Shown here: positions 44,499 through 54,216 of the stretch, in pieces | How positions within the stretch are numbered: the first letter of the stretch is position 1 | Layout of the letters: each line of letters starts with the position of its first letter | Assembly: GCF_003627095.1 (NCBI RefSeq) | Contig: NZ_CP032627.1 | Coordinates: forward strand, 310,001 to 374,000 | Direction of reading: 5' to 3' | From: Lactococcus allomyrinae | GTDB taxonomy: Bacteria > Bacillota > Bacilli > Lactobacillales > Streptococcaceae | Length of the DNA stretch: 64,000 bases | The notes under the pieces: model-generated | What the model was told of the DNA's origin: nothing | Database searches by the model: none | What the model saw: the letters and a program-made list of their open reading frames with translations, nothing else | Program-made: the position numbers and the translations under genes

Positions 44499-47375
44499 TT
44501 GTCTGATAAGAAACGTATTAACCAAATTGCAAAAGAAACAGGACTGAAAAATGCTGAACTTGTAAATGCTGCAAAGCATCTGGGCTTTGATGTTAAGTCA
44601 CATTCAAGTTCAGTCACAGAAGACCAAGCAGCTAAAATCATTGAAAGCGTAAAAACAGGCGTGAAACCGGCTGCAAAATCTACTGACAAACCTGTCAGCA
44701 CACCTAAAAAAGCTGTCAGTACTGACAAAAAGAAAACGGATGGCCCACGTACATTTGCTGGTAAAGCTATCGTTGAAGACCCTGCAATCTTGGCACGAAT
44801 TAAAGCAAAAGAAGAAGCAGAAAAAGCAGCTAAATCTGTAGAACATAAATCTGTTGACACAGTTGTAGCTGCTGAAAATGGAAAATCTACTGACAAAGAA
44901 TTGTCAGCCAAAAAATCTGCTGACAAAATTTCGTCAGAGAAGCAATCTATTGACAAAAAACTGTCAGTAGAACCAGAAGTGAAAACTGAGCCTAAAGTGG
45001 CGGAAAAACCAGAAATAAAATCTGAAACAGTGACATCTAAAAAAGAAACAAAAGTGGACAAAGGAGTTGCTGACAAAAAGGAGCCTGTCATTACTGACGA
45101 AAAGAAAAAACCATTGAATCACAAACCAAGAATTCAAATCAAAGTTATAAAACGTGCAGAAGATATCAAAAAAGAACAAGCTGCTGCCCGTCCTGAAAAG
45201 AAACATTCTGACAAAAAACCATTTGATAAAAAACGTGGGAATGACAGAAATAATCGTACTGACAATCGTCATTCGGGGCAAGGTAATCAAGGCGGAAATC
45301 GTTTTGACAAGAATCGTCCAGCTACTCAAGGACAAAATCGTGATAAAACTTCTTCGACGACTTCAACAGCAGAGGTCTTTACACCAGCAGCAGGAGGCAA
45401 AAATAACCGTCGTTCTCGTGACCGTGACAAATCTAAGACTTCGTCACACGATAATACGCAAGACGGTAACCGTAAGGGTGGCCCACTTCGCGTCAATGAT
45501 AATCGTAATCAAGTGCGTAATGCGCGTAATTCTAACTGGAATGCAGGTAAGAATAGACGTGGCGGACGTAATCAACAATCCATACCAGCGACCCAACGTA
45601 AATTCCATGAATTGCCAGAATCGGTGGAATATGAAATCGGAATGAACGTGCAAGACCTTGCAAAATTGCTTAAACGTGAATCAGCAGAAATCATTAAAAA
45701 ATTGTTCATGATGGGTACGATGGTTAACCAAAACCAAAGTCTTGACCAAGAAACAATTGAATTAATTTTGATGGATTATGGTGTTGAGGCTGTTCAAAAA
45801 GTAGAAGAAGATAAATCAGATATCGAACGTCTGTTTGTTGAAGAAGGTTATCTCGACGAAGATAAAATGGTTGAACGTCCAGCGGTTGTTACAATTATGG
45901 GTCACGTTGATCACGGTAAGACAACATTGCTTGACCGGTTCCGTGAATCTCGTGTTACTGAAGGCGAAGCTGGTGGTATTACACAACATATTGGTGCTTA
46001 CCAAATTACAACAAAGGGCAAGAAAATCACATTCCTCGATACGCCAGGGCATGAGGCTTTCACAAGTATGCGTGCGCGTGGCGCTTCTGTTACTGACATT
46101 ACAATCCTTGTTGTAGCAGCCGATGATGGTGTTATGCCTCAAACCATTGAAGCAATTAATCACTCAAAAGCTGCCGGTGTGCCAATCATTGTTGCAATCA
46201 ACAAAATTGATAAACCAGGGGCAAACCCACAACGTGTGATTCAAGAACTTGCAGAACACGGTGTTATGCCTCAGTCATGGGGCGGAGAGTCTGAATTTGT
46301 CGAAATCTCAGCCAAATTCAACCAAAACCTTGATGAATTGCTTGATACAGTGCTTCTTGTTGCTGAAATGCAAGAACTCAAAGCTGACCCAACGGTTCGT
46401 GCCATTGGTACAGTAGTTGAAGCTAGACTTGACCAAGGTAAGGGAGCAATCGCTACACTCTTAGTTCAACAAGGAACACTTCACATTCAAGACCCGATCG
46501 TTGTCGGAAATACTTACGGTCGTGTCCGTACGATGACAAATGACCTTGGTCGCCGTATCAAAGAAGCCGCTCCATCAACACCTATTGAATTGACTGGACT
46601 TTCTGATGTGCCACAAGCTGGTGACCATTTTGCGGTCTTTGAAGATGAGAAATCAGCACGTAATGCTGGGGAAGAACGTGCAAAACGCGCCCAACTCATC
46701 AAACGCCAAAGTACACGTCGTGTTAATCTTGATAATCTCTTTGATACACTCAAAGAAGGTCAAACAAAATCAGTTAATATTATTATCAAAGCCGATGTGC
46801 AAGGTTCTGCTGAAGCACTTGCTGCTTCACTTCAAAAAATTGAAGTCGAAGGGGTAAAAGTGGATATCGTCCACTCTGCTGTTGGTGCAATTAGCGAATC
46901 TGATATTTCACTTGCTGCGGCATCAAATGCGATTATCATTGGTTTCAACGTGCGTCCAACAGGTCTTGCTCGTGAACAAGCGGCTCATGAAGAAGTAGAT
47001 ATTCGTTTGCATAGTATCATCTATAAAGTCATTGAAGAAGTTGAAACTGCCATGCGTGGTATGCTTGATCCAGAATTCAAAGAAGAAATCATTGGTGAAG
47101 CAATTGTTCGTGAAACATTCAACGTTTCTAAAGTTGGTACGATTGCTGGATTTATGGTTATCCGTGGTAAAGTAGCACGCGATGCCTCTGTTCGCGTGAT
47201 TCGTGATGGAGTTGTCATTCATGATGGTGCTATCGCTAGCTTGAAGCATTTCAAAGATGACGTCAAAGAAGTTGGAAATGCACAAGAAGGTGGTTTGATG
47301 GTTGAAAACTTCAATGATGTTGCCATTGATGATACATTTGAAGTCTACAAAATGGTTGAAATCGAACGGAAATAA
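44499..47375 (+). CDS. infB: Translation initiation factor IF-2
   Basis: The 958-residue GTPase brings initiator tRNA to the ribosome. A TTG start follows AAAGGAGGA. The N-terminal 55 residues are the IF2N domain; about 60-370 are a disordered Lys/Asp/Ser-rich region; a second IF2N-like segment precedes the G domain ([14 protein letters not shown] near 469, [18 protein letters not shown]). C-terminal domains II-IV follow. The N-terminal region is rich in STDK/SADK/SIDKKLS units encoded by many octamer variants (CTGACAAA, CTGTCAGC, CTGTCAGT). Confidence 0.97.
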   Translation: MSDKKRINQIAKETGLKNAELVNAAKHLGFDVKSHSSSVTEDQAAKIIESVKTGVKPAAKSTDKPVSTPKKAVSTDKKKTDGPRTFAGKAIVEDPAILARIKAKEEAEKAAKSVEHKSVDTVVAAENGKSTDKELSAKKSADKISSEKQSIDKKLSVEPEVKTEPKVAEKPEIKSETVTSKKETKVDKGVADKKEPVITDEKKKPLNHKPRIQIKVIKRAEDIKKEQAAARPEKKHSDKKPFDKKRGNDRNNRTDNRHSGQGNQGGNRFDKNRPATQGQNRDKTSSTTSTAEVFTPAAGGKNNRRSRDRDKSKTSSHDNTQDGNRKGGPLRVNDNRNQVRNARNSNWNAGKNRRGGRNQQSIPATQRKFHELPESVEYEIGMNVQDLAKLLKRESAEIIKKLFMMGTMVNQNQSLDQETIELILMDYGVEAVQKVEEDKSDIERLFVEEGYLDEDKMVERPAVVTIMGHVDHGKTTLLDRFRESRVTEGEAGGITQHIGAYQITTKGKKITFLDTPGHEAFTSMRARGASVTDITILVVAADDGVMPQTIEAINHSKAAGVPIIVAINKIDKPGANPQRVIQELAEHGVMPQSWGGESEFVEISAKFNQNLDELLDTVLLVAEMQELKADPTVRAIGTVVEARLDQGKGAIATLLVQQGTLHIQDPIVVGNTYGRVRTMTNDLGRRIKEAAPSTPIELTGLSDVPQAGDHFAVFEDEKSARNAGEERAKRAQLIKRQSTRRVNLDNLFDTLKEGQTKSVNIIIKADVQGSAEALAASLQKIEVEGVKVDIVHSAVGAISESDISLAAASNAIIIGFNVRPTGLAREQAAHEEVDIRLHSIIYKVIEEVETAMRGMLDPEFKEEIIGEAIVRETFNVSKVGTIAGFMVIRGKVARDASVRVIRDGVVIHDGAIASLKHFKDDVKEVGNAQEGGLMVENFNDVAIDDTFEVYKMVEIERK

Positions 47376-47380
47376 TAAGA

Positions 47381-47725
47381 TGTGAGAAAGGCTCGTTTAG
47401 AAATAATGAAAAATAGGAAAATGTGGAGATGAGCGCAGCTCATTGGAACATTTTATCATTTTTCACTTATTTCTAGCCTTACGAACTCAGTTATAAGATG
47501 TGAGAGGCGCTTAGTCTGAAATGATAAAAAATAGGGAAATACAGGTTCGTGCGCTGCACGGTTCTGATTTCATCATTTTTTACTCATTTCAAGCGACCCG
47601 AACTCAGTTAAATATGGTGTAAAAAAGGCTCAATCAAAACGGAACAGAAATAGGAAGATTTTTGAGTCTGAGCTTGCACAGATTCAAAATTTTATCTTTT
47701 TTGATTTTATCCTTCTGGACTCAAT
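47381..47725. repeat. Three palindromic elements between infB and rbfA
   Basis: Units lie at about 47388-47481 (tip ATGAGC-GCA-GCTCAT), 47503-47599 (tip CGTGC-GCT-GCACG) and 47626-47720. The borders read CGAACTCAGTTATAAGATGTGAG, the reverse complement of those upstream of infB, so these copies are in the opposite orientation. All would be transcribed in the operon mRNA. Confidence 0.7.
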
Positions 47726-47738
47726 TTAATAAGATAAA

Positions 47739-47766
47739 AAGTTCTGTCAAAACTGACAGAACTTAA
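47739..47766 (+). repeat. Octamer inverted pair before rbfA
   Basis: AAGTTCTGTCA (47740-47750) and TGACAGAACTT (47755-47765) form a perfect 11-bp stem with a 4-nt loop, just ahead of the rbfA ribosome site. It could be a terminator-like or processing hairpin. Confidence 0.6.
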
Positions 47767-47788
47767 ATTTCCAATGAAAGGAAAAAAT

Positions 47789-48148
47789 ATGGGAAATTCA
47801 TTTCGTAGTGATCGTGTTGCTGTAGAAATTCAGCGGGAAATTAATGATATTTTGCGTAATAAAGTGCGTGACCCCCGTGTGCAAGATGTAAACATTACAG
47901 ATGTTCAAGTCACAGGGGATTTGAGTCAAGCTACGGTCTATTATAGCTTATTGTCGAATCTTGCTTCTGACAATGAGAAAGCAGCGACAGCTTTGAAAAA
48001 AGCAACAGGTCTATTCAAAAGTGAACTCGCTAAACGTATGACAATTTTTAAAATACCGGATTTAACTTTTGCTAAAGATGAATCTGTAGAATACGGTTCA
48101 AAAATTGATGAACTCTTACGTGGTTTGAATAACAAATCAGAATATTAA
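47789..48148 (+). CDS. rbfA: Ribosome-binding factor A
   Basis: The 119-residue protein binds free 30S subunits during 16S rRNA maturation. The start at ATG 47789 ([15 protein letters not shown]) fits AAAGGA 7 nt upstream; the ATG at 47774 overlaps that site. It shows [30 protein letters not shown] and the [13 protein letters not shown] end of the KH-type fold. Last gene of the operon. Confidence 0.95.
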   Translation: MGNSFRSDRVAVEIQREINDILRNKVRDPRVQDVNITDVQVTGDLSQATVYYSLLSNLASDNEKAATALKKATGLFKSELAKRMTIFKIPDLTFAKDESVEYGSKIDELLRGLNNKSEY

Positions 48149-48298
48149 AGTAATATAATACTTTGTCAACAGACAATTTTTCACCTAGAGTGCAACCTTC
48201 TAGGTAAAAGATTACCATATCCGTAGGTACGCTTGTCTTATAAAAGCAGAAAAATTTCAAAGCATTGATGGAAAAGCAAGGGCAAGTTTTGCTAAATT
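48149..48298. other. Unexplained dyad-containing region between rbfA and lacI-type gene
   Basis: ACCTAGA and TCTAGGT (about 48183-48206) form a dyad. On the minus strand it precedes TTGTCTGTTGACAAAG-type sequence with TTGACA, a 16-bp spacer and TAATAT. The arrangement resembles a regulated promoter reading into rbfA in antisense. A minus-strand frame (48260-48072) has no ribosome site. No function can be assigned. Confidence 0.35.
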
Positions 48299-48330
48299 AA
48301 AAAAAGAAAGTAGTTATACTTTCTTTTTTT
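48299..48330 (-). terminator. Bidirectional terminator after the LacI-type gene
   Basis: AAAAAGAAAGTA (48301-48312) pairs with TACTTTCTTTTT (48317-48328) around GTTA, with A and T runs outside. Confidence 0.8.
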
Positions 48331-49321
48331 ATATATTCAAAGGATGGACTGTTCCTAACTCTAAAAGCTGTGGTAAGATTTGCTTATGAATATAAGGAGA
48401 ATCTGGAGCAGTCAGACGCTCAGACATAGTAATGACAGCTTGCTTACCCATATAAGATAAATCGGTACTAATATTTGTAATTTTAGGGTTAGACATTTGT
48501 GTAAATTCAGTATTATCAAAGCAAATAATACTAATATCTTCAGGGATATGATATTTTTCCGATTGTAAATAATAATTGAGGATATATGCAAGTCCAGAGT
48601 TAACGCAGAACCAAGCATCAGGCATCTGTTTAATCTCTTTTAATTTTGAAAAGAGTTCAGCTTGATTTTCCTTAATTTTAGTAATTAAAATCTTAGAATC
48701 TAAATCAATGTCATGCTCTTTCAAAGCGCGCTGATAACCTCGGAAACGTTCCAAATAACTTGGTGAAAAATCAATATCTCCAATAAAACCAATTTTTTTA
48801 CAATGGTGTTTAATTAGGAATTCAATTGCACTATAAGCACCGTCTGTATTCTTAGTTAAAACACAATCAGCTAAAAACTTGGGACTATGATGGTCAACTA
48901 CGACACAAGGAATCCCTTGATTAACAATGTTAGAAATATAATCGTCTGTAATATGAGAAACAATAAAAATTCCACTATAATTTGTCAAATTTGCAGGCAA
49001 TTGATTTTCTTGAATCATTTCGGAAGTTACAGCTAGAGTTGTAGTCTTAAAATTTTTTAGCGTACAATTATAATCAATACTTTTAATAATTTCACCAAAA
49101 AAACTTACTTGAGAAAGAGCAAACTCAGTTGCTAATATTAGGAACTCACCTTGAACTCTTTTATTTTGTTTGATATATTTATAACCCAACTCGTCAGCCT
49201 TATTGCGAACGAGTTTTTTTGTTTCTTCGCTGACACCGGCAGCATCTCGTAACGCTTGAGAAACAGAATTTTTAGAGATGTCTAAGGCATCAGCAATCAT
49301 TTGCATCGAAACTTGTTTCAT
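48329..49321 (-). CDS. LacI-family transcriptional regulator
   Basis: The 330-residue repressor has an N-terminal LacI HTH (about 4-50, MIADALDISKNSVSQALRDAAGVSEETKK) with an atypical hinge, followed by a periplasmic-binding-protein-like sugar domain (DHH..., GFIGDIDFSPSYLERFRGY, ISIICFDNTEF). It is divergent from the sugar ABC operon and most likely controls it. A minus-strand promoter, TTGATT-16-TATAAT (49386-49359), lies just upstream. The inducer is probably the imported oligosaccharide or a breakdown product. Confidence 0.9.
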   Translation of the reverse strand: MKQVSMQMIADALDISKNSVSQALRDAAGVSEETKKLVRNKADELGYKYIKQNKRVQGEFLILATEFALSQVSFFGEIIKSIDYNCTLKNFKTTTLAVTSEMIQENQLPANLTNYSGIFIVSHITDDYISNIVNQGIPCVVVDHHSPKFLADCVLTKNTDGAYSAIEFLIKHHCKKIGFIGDIDFSPSYLERFRGYQRALKEHDIDLDSKILITKIKENQAELFSKLKEIKQMPDAWFCVNSGLAYILNYYLQSEKYHIPEDISIICFDNTEFTQMSNPKITNISTDLSYMGKQAVITMSERLTAPDSPYIHKQILPQLLELGTVHPLNI

Positions 49322-49358
49322 TATTTTTTACCTTACAAATTTTATATTTAATATCTTT

Positions 49359-49386
49359 ATTATATATTTTTATCTGATAAAATCAA
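49359..49386 (-). promoter_or_regulatory. Promoter of the LacI-type gene
   Basis: Minus-strand TTGATT (49386-49381), 16-bp spacer, TATAAT (49364-49359). It lies back-to-back with the ABC-operon promoter. Confidence 0.65.
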
Positions 49387-49439
49387 GGATTTTATTATTA
49401 TTTTATAAAATAATTTTTTGTAATTGTTAAAAATAATTA

Positions 49440-49468
49440 TTGACAATAACGTTAAAGATTATTATAAT
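49440..49468 (+). promoter_or_regulatory. Consensus promoter of the sugar ABC operon
   Basis: TTGACA (49440-49445), exactly 17 bp, TATAAT (49463-49468). A TAACGTTA palindrome (49447-49454) sits in the spacer, a possible LacI-family half-operator. Confidence 0.85.
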
Positions 49469-49481
49469 ATATTTGTGAATT

Positions 49482-49495
49482 AGAAAGCGGTTTCT
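49482..49495. promoter_or_regulatory. Palindromic operator downstream of the ABC promoter
   Basis: AGAAAGCGGTTTCT has perfect outer arms AGAAA/TTTCT around GCGG. It lies about 8-21 bp after the predicted start. It resembles LacI-family operators and differs from a CcpA cre site at its outermost bases, so it is a likely site for the adjacent repressor, with CcpA as the alternative. Confidence 0.6.
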
Positions 49496-49734
49496 GATTT
49501 GAGATTATCAAATGAAATAACCTAGGATTTTACTTGATAATAAATCGAAGTGATTACTTCACTATTGGGGATTTTTTATCCCCTACCGATGTTAAGGTAA
49601 AGCCTTACATTGAAGGGCTATAGGCATGAGAATAAAAGTGGAGCTTAGTGATTCCTAACTCTTCCTTTAAATGGAGTTAGCAAGTATTTGATAAGTGAAG
49701 ACTTTTAACAAATCAAAATTAGGAGAATTTCGAA
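49496..49734 (+). promoter_or_regulatory. Long structured leader of the sugar ABC operon
   Basis: About 240 nt of untranslated leader carries GAAGTGATTACTTC (49547-49560), a GGGGATTTTTTATCCCC-type hairpin near 49566, an AAGG/CCTT hairpin near 49600, and CTAACTC/GAGTTAG (about 49655-49682). No ORF with a ribosome site is seen. TTAGGAGAA is the ribosome site of the next gene. Confidence 0.4.
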
Positions 49735-51045
49735 ATGAAATTTGGAAAAACGTTAACAATTTCATCCGTTGCACTTGCAAGTTTAGTTCTACTTGCTGCG
49801 TGTGGGAACGCAAAGGGAAATGATGCAACAGGTAAAACAACAATAACCTTTTGGGCAGCACCCAATCCAACTCAATTGACCTTTTGGAATAAAATGGCCA
49901 AAAATTATGAAGCTCAACACCCAAAGGTTGAGGTAAAAGTTTCAGAAATGAAAAATTCTCCAACTTCTGAAGCGTATATTCAATCAGCGATTGCTTCTAA
50001 AACTGCACCAACAATGTCCGAAAATATCAGTCGTAGCTTTGCAGCACAACTTTCAGAAAGTAAAGCAATTATCCCATTAAACAAACAAGTGAGTTTTGAC
50101 AGTATTGTGAAAACTAGAGATATGTCTAAAACGATTGCTCCTTGGAAGTTTTCCGATGGCAACCAATATGTTCTTCCTGTTTATTCTAATCCTATCTTTA
50201 TGGCTTGGCGTCTGGATAAACTAAAAGAGCTTGGATTTGATAAAGCGCCTACAACATATTCGGAATTAGAAGCAGTAGCCGCAAAGCTTAAAGGAAATAA
50301 GAATTTATCACTTTGGGCAGCTCCAGCTTTAGTAGACCCAACAGCATATCAACGATGGTTTGATTATTTCCCATTATATTATGCAGCAAGTAATGGTGCC
50401 GATTGGGTCAAAAATGGAAAATACGTTGCAGATCATTCCGCAAATAAACAAGTCTTTGAACTAATGAGTGCTCTGGCTAAAGATAATGTTCTACAAACTG
50501 GAGCAGCAACAAATCCATTTGAAAATGGAAATTCATTGATTGAAGTGACAGGAGCGTGGGTATTTGCAAATTGGACAACTCAATTTCCAGACTTACAATA
50601 CAATAAAACCTACACAATCACTCCGCCAGTTGTCCCAGATGATATGAGTACTAAAGGAAATATCAATACTTATTCAGATGCAAAAGGTGTGTCAATTTAC
50701 GCTTCAGCGACTAAAGCACAGCAGAAAGCAGCAATGGACTTTTTGAAGTTTGTCTTTAGTGATTCAAAAAATGATTTGATATGGCTCAACGATACAAGCC
50801 TGACTCCCGCACGTGATGATGTTACTACAAATTCAACATTTACTTCATATTTCGATAAAAATCCTCAAATGAAAGTGATTGCTGATATGATTCCAAATGC
50901 TATTCCAGCGATTGACAATTCAAAATATAATGATATCCAACAAGCCTTTGGAACGGACTCATGGATTCCGGTTGTGCAAGGTAAGATGGCTCCAGAAAAA
51001 GCAGTAGCAGCTGCAAAAACAGCAGTTAATGGAAAACTACAATAA
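49735..51045 (+). CDS. Sugar ABC transporter substrate-binding lipoprotein
   Basis: The 436-residue lipoprotein has the lipobox LLAACG with the modified Cys at 23. The mature part is a family 1 (MalE/UgpB-like) binding protein: ITFWAAPNPTQLTFWNKM at the start, a Trp-rich cleft region, and the closing AWVFANWTT and PVVPD segments. It should bind an oligosaccharide outside the membrane and deliver it to the two permeases encoded next. The ATPase is not in the operon, as is common when a shared MsmK-type ATPase is used. Confidence 0.92.
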   Translation: MKFGKTLTISSVALASLVLLAACGNAKGNDATGKTTITFWAAPNPTQLTFWNKMAKNYEAQHPKVEVKVSEMKNSPTSEAYIQSAIASKTAPTMSENISRSFAAQLSESKAIIPLNKQVSFDSIVKTRDMSKTIAPWKFSDGNQYVLPVYSNPIFMAWRLDKLKELGFDKAPTTYSELEAVAAKLKGNKNLSLWAAPALVDPTAYQRWFDYFPLYYAASNGADWVKNGKYVADHSANKQVFELMSALAKDNVLQTGAATNPFENGNSLIEVTGAWVFANWTTQFPDLQYNKTYTITPPVVPDDMSTKGNINTYSDAKGVSIYASATKAQQKAAMDFLKFVFSDSKNDLIWLNDTSLTPARDDVTTNSTFTSYFDKNPQMKVIADMIPNAIPAIDNSKYNDIQQAFGTDSWIPVVQGKMAPEKAVAAAKTAVNGKLQ

Positions 51046-51920
51046 TGACAAAAAACAATAAAATTGGGTGGCTGTTTTCAGCCCCCTATCTTATATTTAC
51101 AATAATATTTTTCTTATTACCACTCTTTTGGTCAATATGGTTGGCTGTAACAGACTGGAATATGATTTCGCCTAATATTAACTTTGTTGGTTTAGAAAAC
51201 TTTGTTGACGCAATTAAAAGTCCAGCAGTCCATTCAGCGTTCTTTGTTACTTATGAGTTTTTGCTTGTATTTGTTCCTATGGCAATGGTCTTATCTATGA
51301 TTGTGGCACTTTTGGTTCATCATTTACCAAGACTAAAGGGATTATTTATGGTTGTGTTCTTTTTACCTTATCTTTCCAGTGGCGTTGTTACTTCATTGAT
51401 TGTTAAAGGTTTCCTTTCATATAATGGTCCTTTTAATAGCTGGTTGAGAAATAGTTTTGATATCAATATAAACTGGATACAAAATCCCCATACAGTTATT
51501 CCGATTATTTCTTTAATGATTGCATGGAAAATGTCTGGGTATTACGGTTTGATATTAGTTTCTGGCTTACAAAATATTAATGGTGAAATCTATGAATCAG
51601 CCGCACTTGATGGCGCTTCTTCATGGAAAACGTTTTGGAAAATTACTTTTCCAATGCTTTATCCAGCATTTTACACAGTGATGGTGCTCGCAATAGGTAT
51701 AAGTTTTGGTATTTTTACTGAAGTGTATCAATTAACAGGAGGCGGACCTAATTATGCAACAAACACATGGCAAATGGAAATCTATAATCAAGCTTTCCAA
51801 AACTTGAATAGCGGCTATGCTTCAGCAATCGCTTTAATCTCTAGTGTAGTGACTTTTGCCTCTATAGGGGTTATCCGAAAATTACTTGAAAAATGGGGGA
51901 GACATAATGGTTGGTCATAA
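51045..51920 (+). CDS. Sugar ABC transporter permease (MalF-type)
   Basis: The 291-residue permease has six predicted helices and the EAA loop ESAALDGASSWKTFWKITFPML near residues 184-205, the ATPase contact site. It starts on the stop of the binding-protein gene. The sequence up to LLPLFWSIWLAVTDWN is typical of the MalF/UgpA group. Confidence 0.92.
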   Translation: MTKNNKIGWLFSAPYLIFTIIFFLLPLFWSIWLAVTDWNMISPNINFVGLENFVDAIKSPAVHSAFFVTYEFLLVFVPMAMVLSMIVALLVHHLPRLKGLFMVVFFLPYLSSGVVTSLIVKGFLSYNGPFNSWLRNSFDININWIQNPHTVIPIISLMIAWKMSGYYGLILVSGLQNINGEIYESAALDGASSWKTFWKITFPMLYPAFYTVMVLAIGISFGIFTEVYQLTGGGPNYATNTWQMEIYNQAFQNLNSGYASAIALISSVVTFASIGVIRKLLEKWGRHNGWS

Positions 51921-52740
51921 GAAAAAAGGAAAAACAATTGCACTCTATATAGGGACGATTATCTTTGCCTTGATTATGGTATTTCCTTTTATCTATTTAG
52001 TCTTAAACTCATTTGCTGCGTGGAACGAAGTGGACCAAAAAATAATTCCAGCACACTTTACTTTACGTTCTTGGACCTTTTTGTTTGGCGGAGCTACAAC
52101 AAGTGCAGCTGTGCCGTGGATTGGAGCTTTTATCCATACATTTATCGTGGCGACAATATCAACAGTTTTGATGGTTGTTATTGGTTTAATGGTGGGATAC
52201 GCTTTAGCCAAAGTCGAATTTCGGGGAAAGAGATTTGTGGATAATTTTATTTTATTTCAAATGTTTTTCCCAGCGATTATTTTGCTTATTCCCCAGTTTT
52301 TATTGATTACTCATTTGCATATGCTTGATACTTTTGCAGGGATGATTGTTCCTACGATGGTAAGTTTATGGGCGATTTTTATGTATACTAACTTTTTCAA
52401 GGCAATTCCAAATACATTATTGGAAGCAGCAAAGATGGATGGAGCAACTGATTTAACGATTCTTTTTCGTATCATATTGCCAATGTCTCAATCAATCACG
52501 ACAGTGATTTTCCTTTTCTTATACACCGATAGATGGACAAATCTACTTTGGGATATGATTGTATCCAAGAGCAATAGTACGATTACTTTAAATGTGTTAG
52601 TTTCACAGATGTTTGGACCTTATGCTTCATATCCAGGACCGATGTATGCAGCAAGTGTTCTTTTGACTCTTCCGCTGATTATTTTATTCCTTCTTTTTTC
52701 AAAACGGTTCCAAGAAGGAATGCAATTTAGTTTGAAATGA
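51907..52740 (+). CDS. Sugar ABC transporter permease (MalG-type)
   Basis: The 277-residue permease starts at ATG 51907 (MVGHKKKGK) behind GGGGGAGA and overlaps the previous gene by 14 nt; the earlier ATG at 51886 lacks a site. It has six helices and an EAA loop LLEAAKMDGATDLTILFRIILP near residues 180-201. Together with the MalF-type subunit it forms the membrane channel. Confidence 0.92.
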   Translation: MVGHKKKGKTIALYIGTIIFALIMVFPFIYLVLNSFAAWNEVDQKIIPAHFTLRSWTFLFGGATTSAAVPWIGAFIHTFIVATISTVLMVVIGLMVGYALAKVEFRGKRFVDNFILFQMFFPAIILLIPQFLLITHLHMLDTFAGMIVPTMVSLWAIFMYTNFFKAIPNTLLEAAKMDGATDLTILFRIILPMSQSITTVIFLFLYTDRWTNLLWDMIVSKSNSTITLNVLVSQMFGPYASYPGPMYAASVLLTLPLIILFLLFSKRFQEGMQFSLK

Positions 52741-52746
52741 GAAAAT

Positions 52747-54216
52747 ATGTGGTGGAAAAATTCAGTATTTTATGAGATATACCTTGCATCATTTTGCGAT
52801 AGCAATGAAGATGGAATCGGAGATGTTCGAGGGGTGATTGGTAAAATCCCTTATTTGAATACATTGGGCATTACAGGAATTTGGTTGACACCATTTTATC
52901 CATCTCCCAAGGTTGATAATGGGTATGATGTCTCAGATTATTGTGACATTGCTTCAGAATATGGAACAATTGAAGATTTGAAGGAACTGCTTGATAAAGT
53001 ACATCAAAGTGGAATTAAAGTGATTGTTGATTTAGTGATTAATCATACGTCCACAGAACATAATTGGTTTAAAGATATAAACAAAAAAGACTGGTATATT
53101 TGGCGAGAATTACCCAATAATTGGGAATCATTTTTTGGCGGAAGCGCTTGGGAGTTTGATGAACGATTTAAGGAATATTATTATCATAGTTTTTCTAAAG
53201 AGCAGGCAGATTTAAATTGGGCAAATCCTGAAGTAAAATGTGCAATTTGGGAGGTTATAGATTTTTGGATTGATTTAGGAATAGATGGTTTTAGACTTGA
53301 TGTAATCAACAATTTATCTATTTCCAATGAATTTTTTGATAACCCTATCAACGAAGAAGGAGAACAAGTTCATCTTTATGATGTAAACCAGCAAGGAGTT
53401 ACAGAGGTTATAAAAGAGCTTAAAAAACATATTTTTGAAAAAGGAAGATCGCTATTTACTGTTGGAGAGATTAGTTCGTCAAGTTTAGAAATAATAGAGT
53501 CTTATTCAGAGCGTATGCTGTTGGATGTTACATTTAACTTTAACTTTGGCTCGTTAGAAGAGTTTTCAGTAGAAAAAATATTCTGCGAACTACTTGCTAT
53601 GAAAAAAGTTTATGATGACGGGCGAAGACCAACTTTCTTTTTTAACAGTCATGACATGTCACGCTCTTGGAATCGTTTAGCTAGTGAGAATCTTGAACGT
53701 TATCGTCAACTGGCAGTGCTCACTCTAATCAATGCTGGTGTTTCGTTTCTTTTTCAAGGGGAAGAATTAGGAATAGGAGATTATCTCCCAAATGAAGTTT
53801 CTGATATACGGGATATTCAAGCTATCAATAAATATAACGAAGCTAAAGATATTGTGGCAGCTAATGAAGTTAATAGAGATCGTTCCAGAGGAATGATTCC
53901 TTGGGAGCGTCTGAAATCGGATGCGTGGATAGGCCAAGGAAAGAAAAATGAAAAATCAAATGAAGTTTTTGACTTCTACAAGCAATTGATTCAACTCAGA
54001 AAAGATTATCTAAATGGTGAGAGTACATTTGATAAGATAAGCTGCTCAGGTGAGGTATTACAGTACAAAGTGGGAAAGTTGATTGTCTTACTGAACTTTG
54101 GTGTAGAACGTTATTATTTTCCAGTAGCAGAAGAGAAAATAGTATTGAAGTATAACTATGAGAACTTTCAGTTATTAAGTGGTGGAATAATGATAGGAAA
54201 GGAAAAGAATGTTTAA
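52747..54216 (+). CDS. GH13 alpha-glucosidase, oligo-1,6-glucosidase-like
   Basis: The 489-residue cytosolic enzyme has all GH13 motifs: INHTS near 99, nucleophile Asp185 in GFRLDVIN, acid/base Glu241 in VGEISS, and Asp303 in NSHDMSR. QADLNW near 163 places it in the oligo-1,6-glucosidase/alpha-glucosidase group. Val follows the nucleophile, which in that subfamily goes with alpha-1,6 preference (inference). It is shorter than the usual 540-560 residues. It lies directly after the permeases, so it should act on the imported sugar. Confidence 0.85.
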   Translation: MWWKNSVFYEIYLASFCDSNEDGIGDVRGVIGKIPYLNTLGITGIWLTPFYPSPKVDNGYDVSDYCDIASEYGTIEDLKELLDKVHQSGIKVIVDLVINHTSTEHNWFKDINKKDWYIWRELPNNWESFFGGSAWEFDERFKEYYYHSFSKEQADLNWANPEVKCAIWEVIDFWIDLGIDGFRLDVINNLSISNEFFDNPINEEGEQVHLYDVNQQGVTEVIKELKKHIFEKGRSLFTVGEISSSSLEIIESYSERMLLDVTFNFNFGSLEEFSVEKIFCELLAMKKVYDDGRRPTFFFNSHDMSRSWNRLASENLERYRQLAVLTLINAGVSFLFQGEELGIGDYLPNEVSDIRDIQAINKYNEAKDIVAANEVNRDRSRGMIPWERLKSDAWIGQGKKNEKSNEVFDFYKQLIQLRKDYLNGESTFDKISCSGEVLQYKVGKLIVLLNFGVERYYFPVAEEKIVLKYNYENFQLLSGGIMIGKEKNV

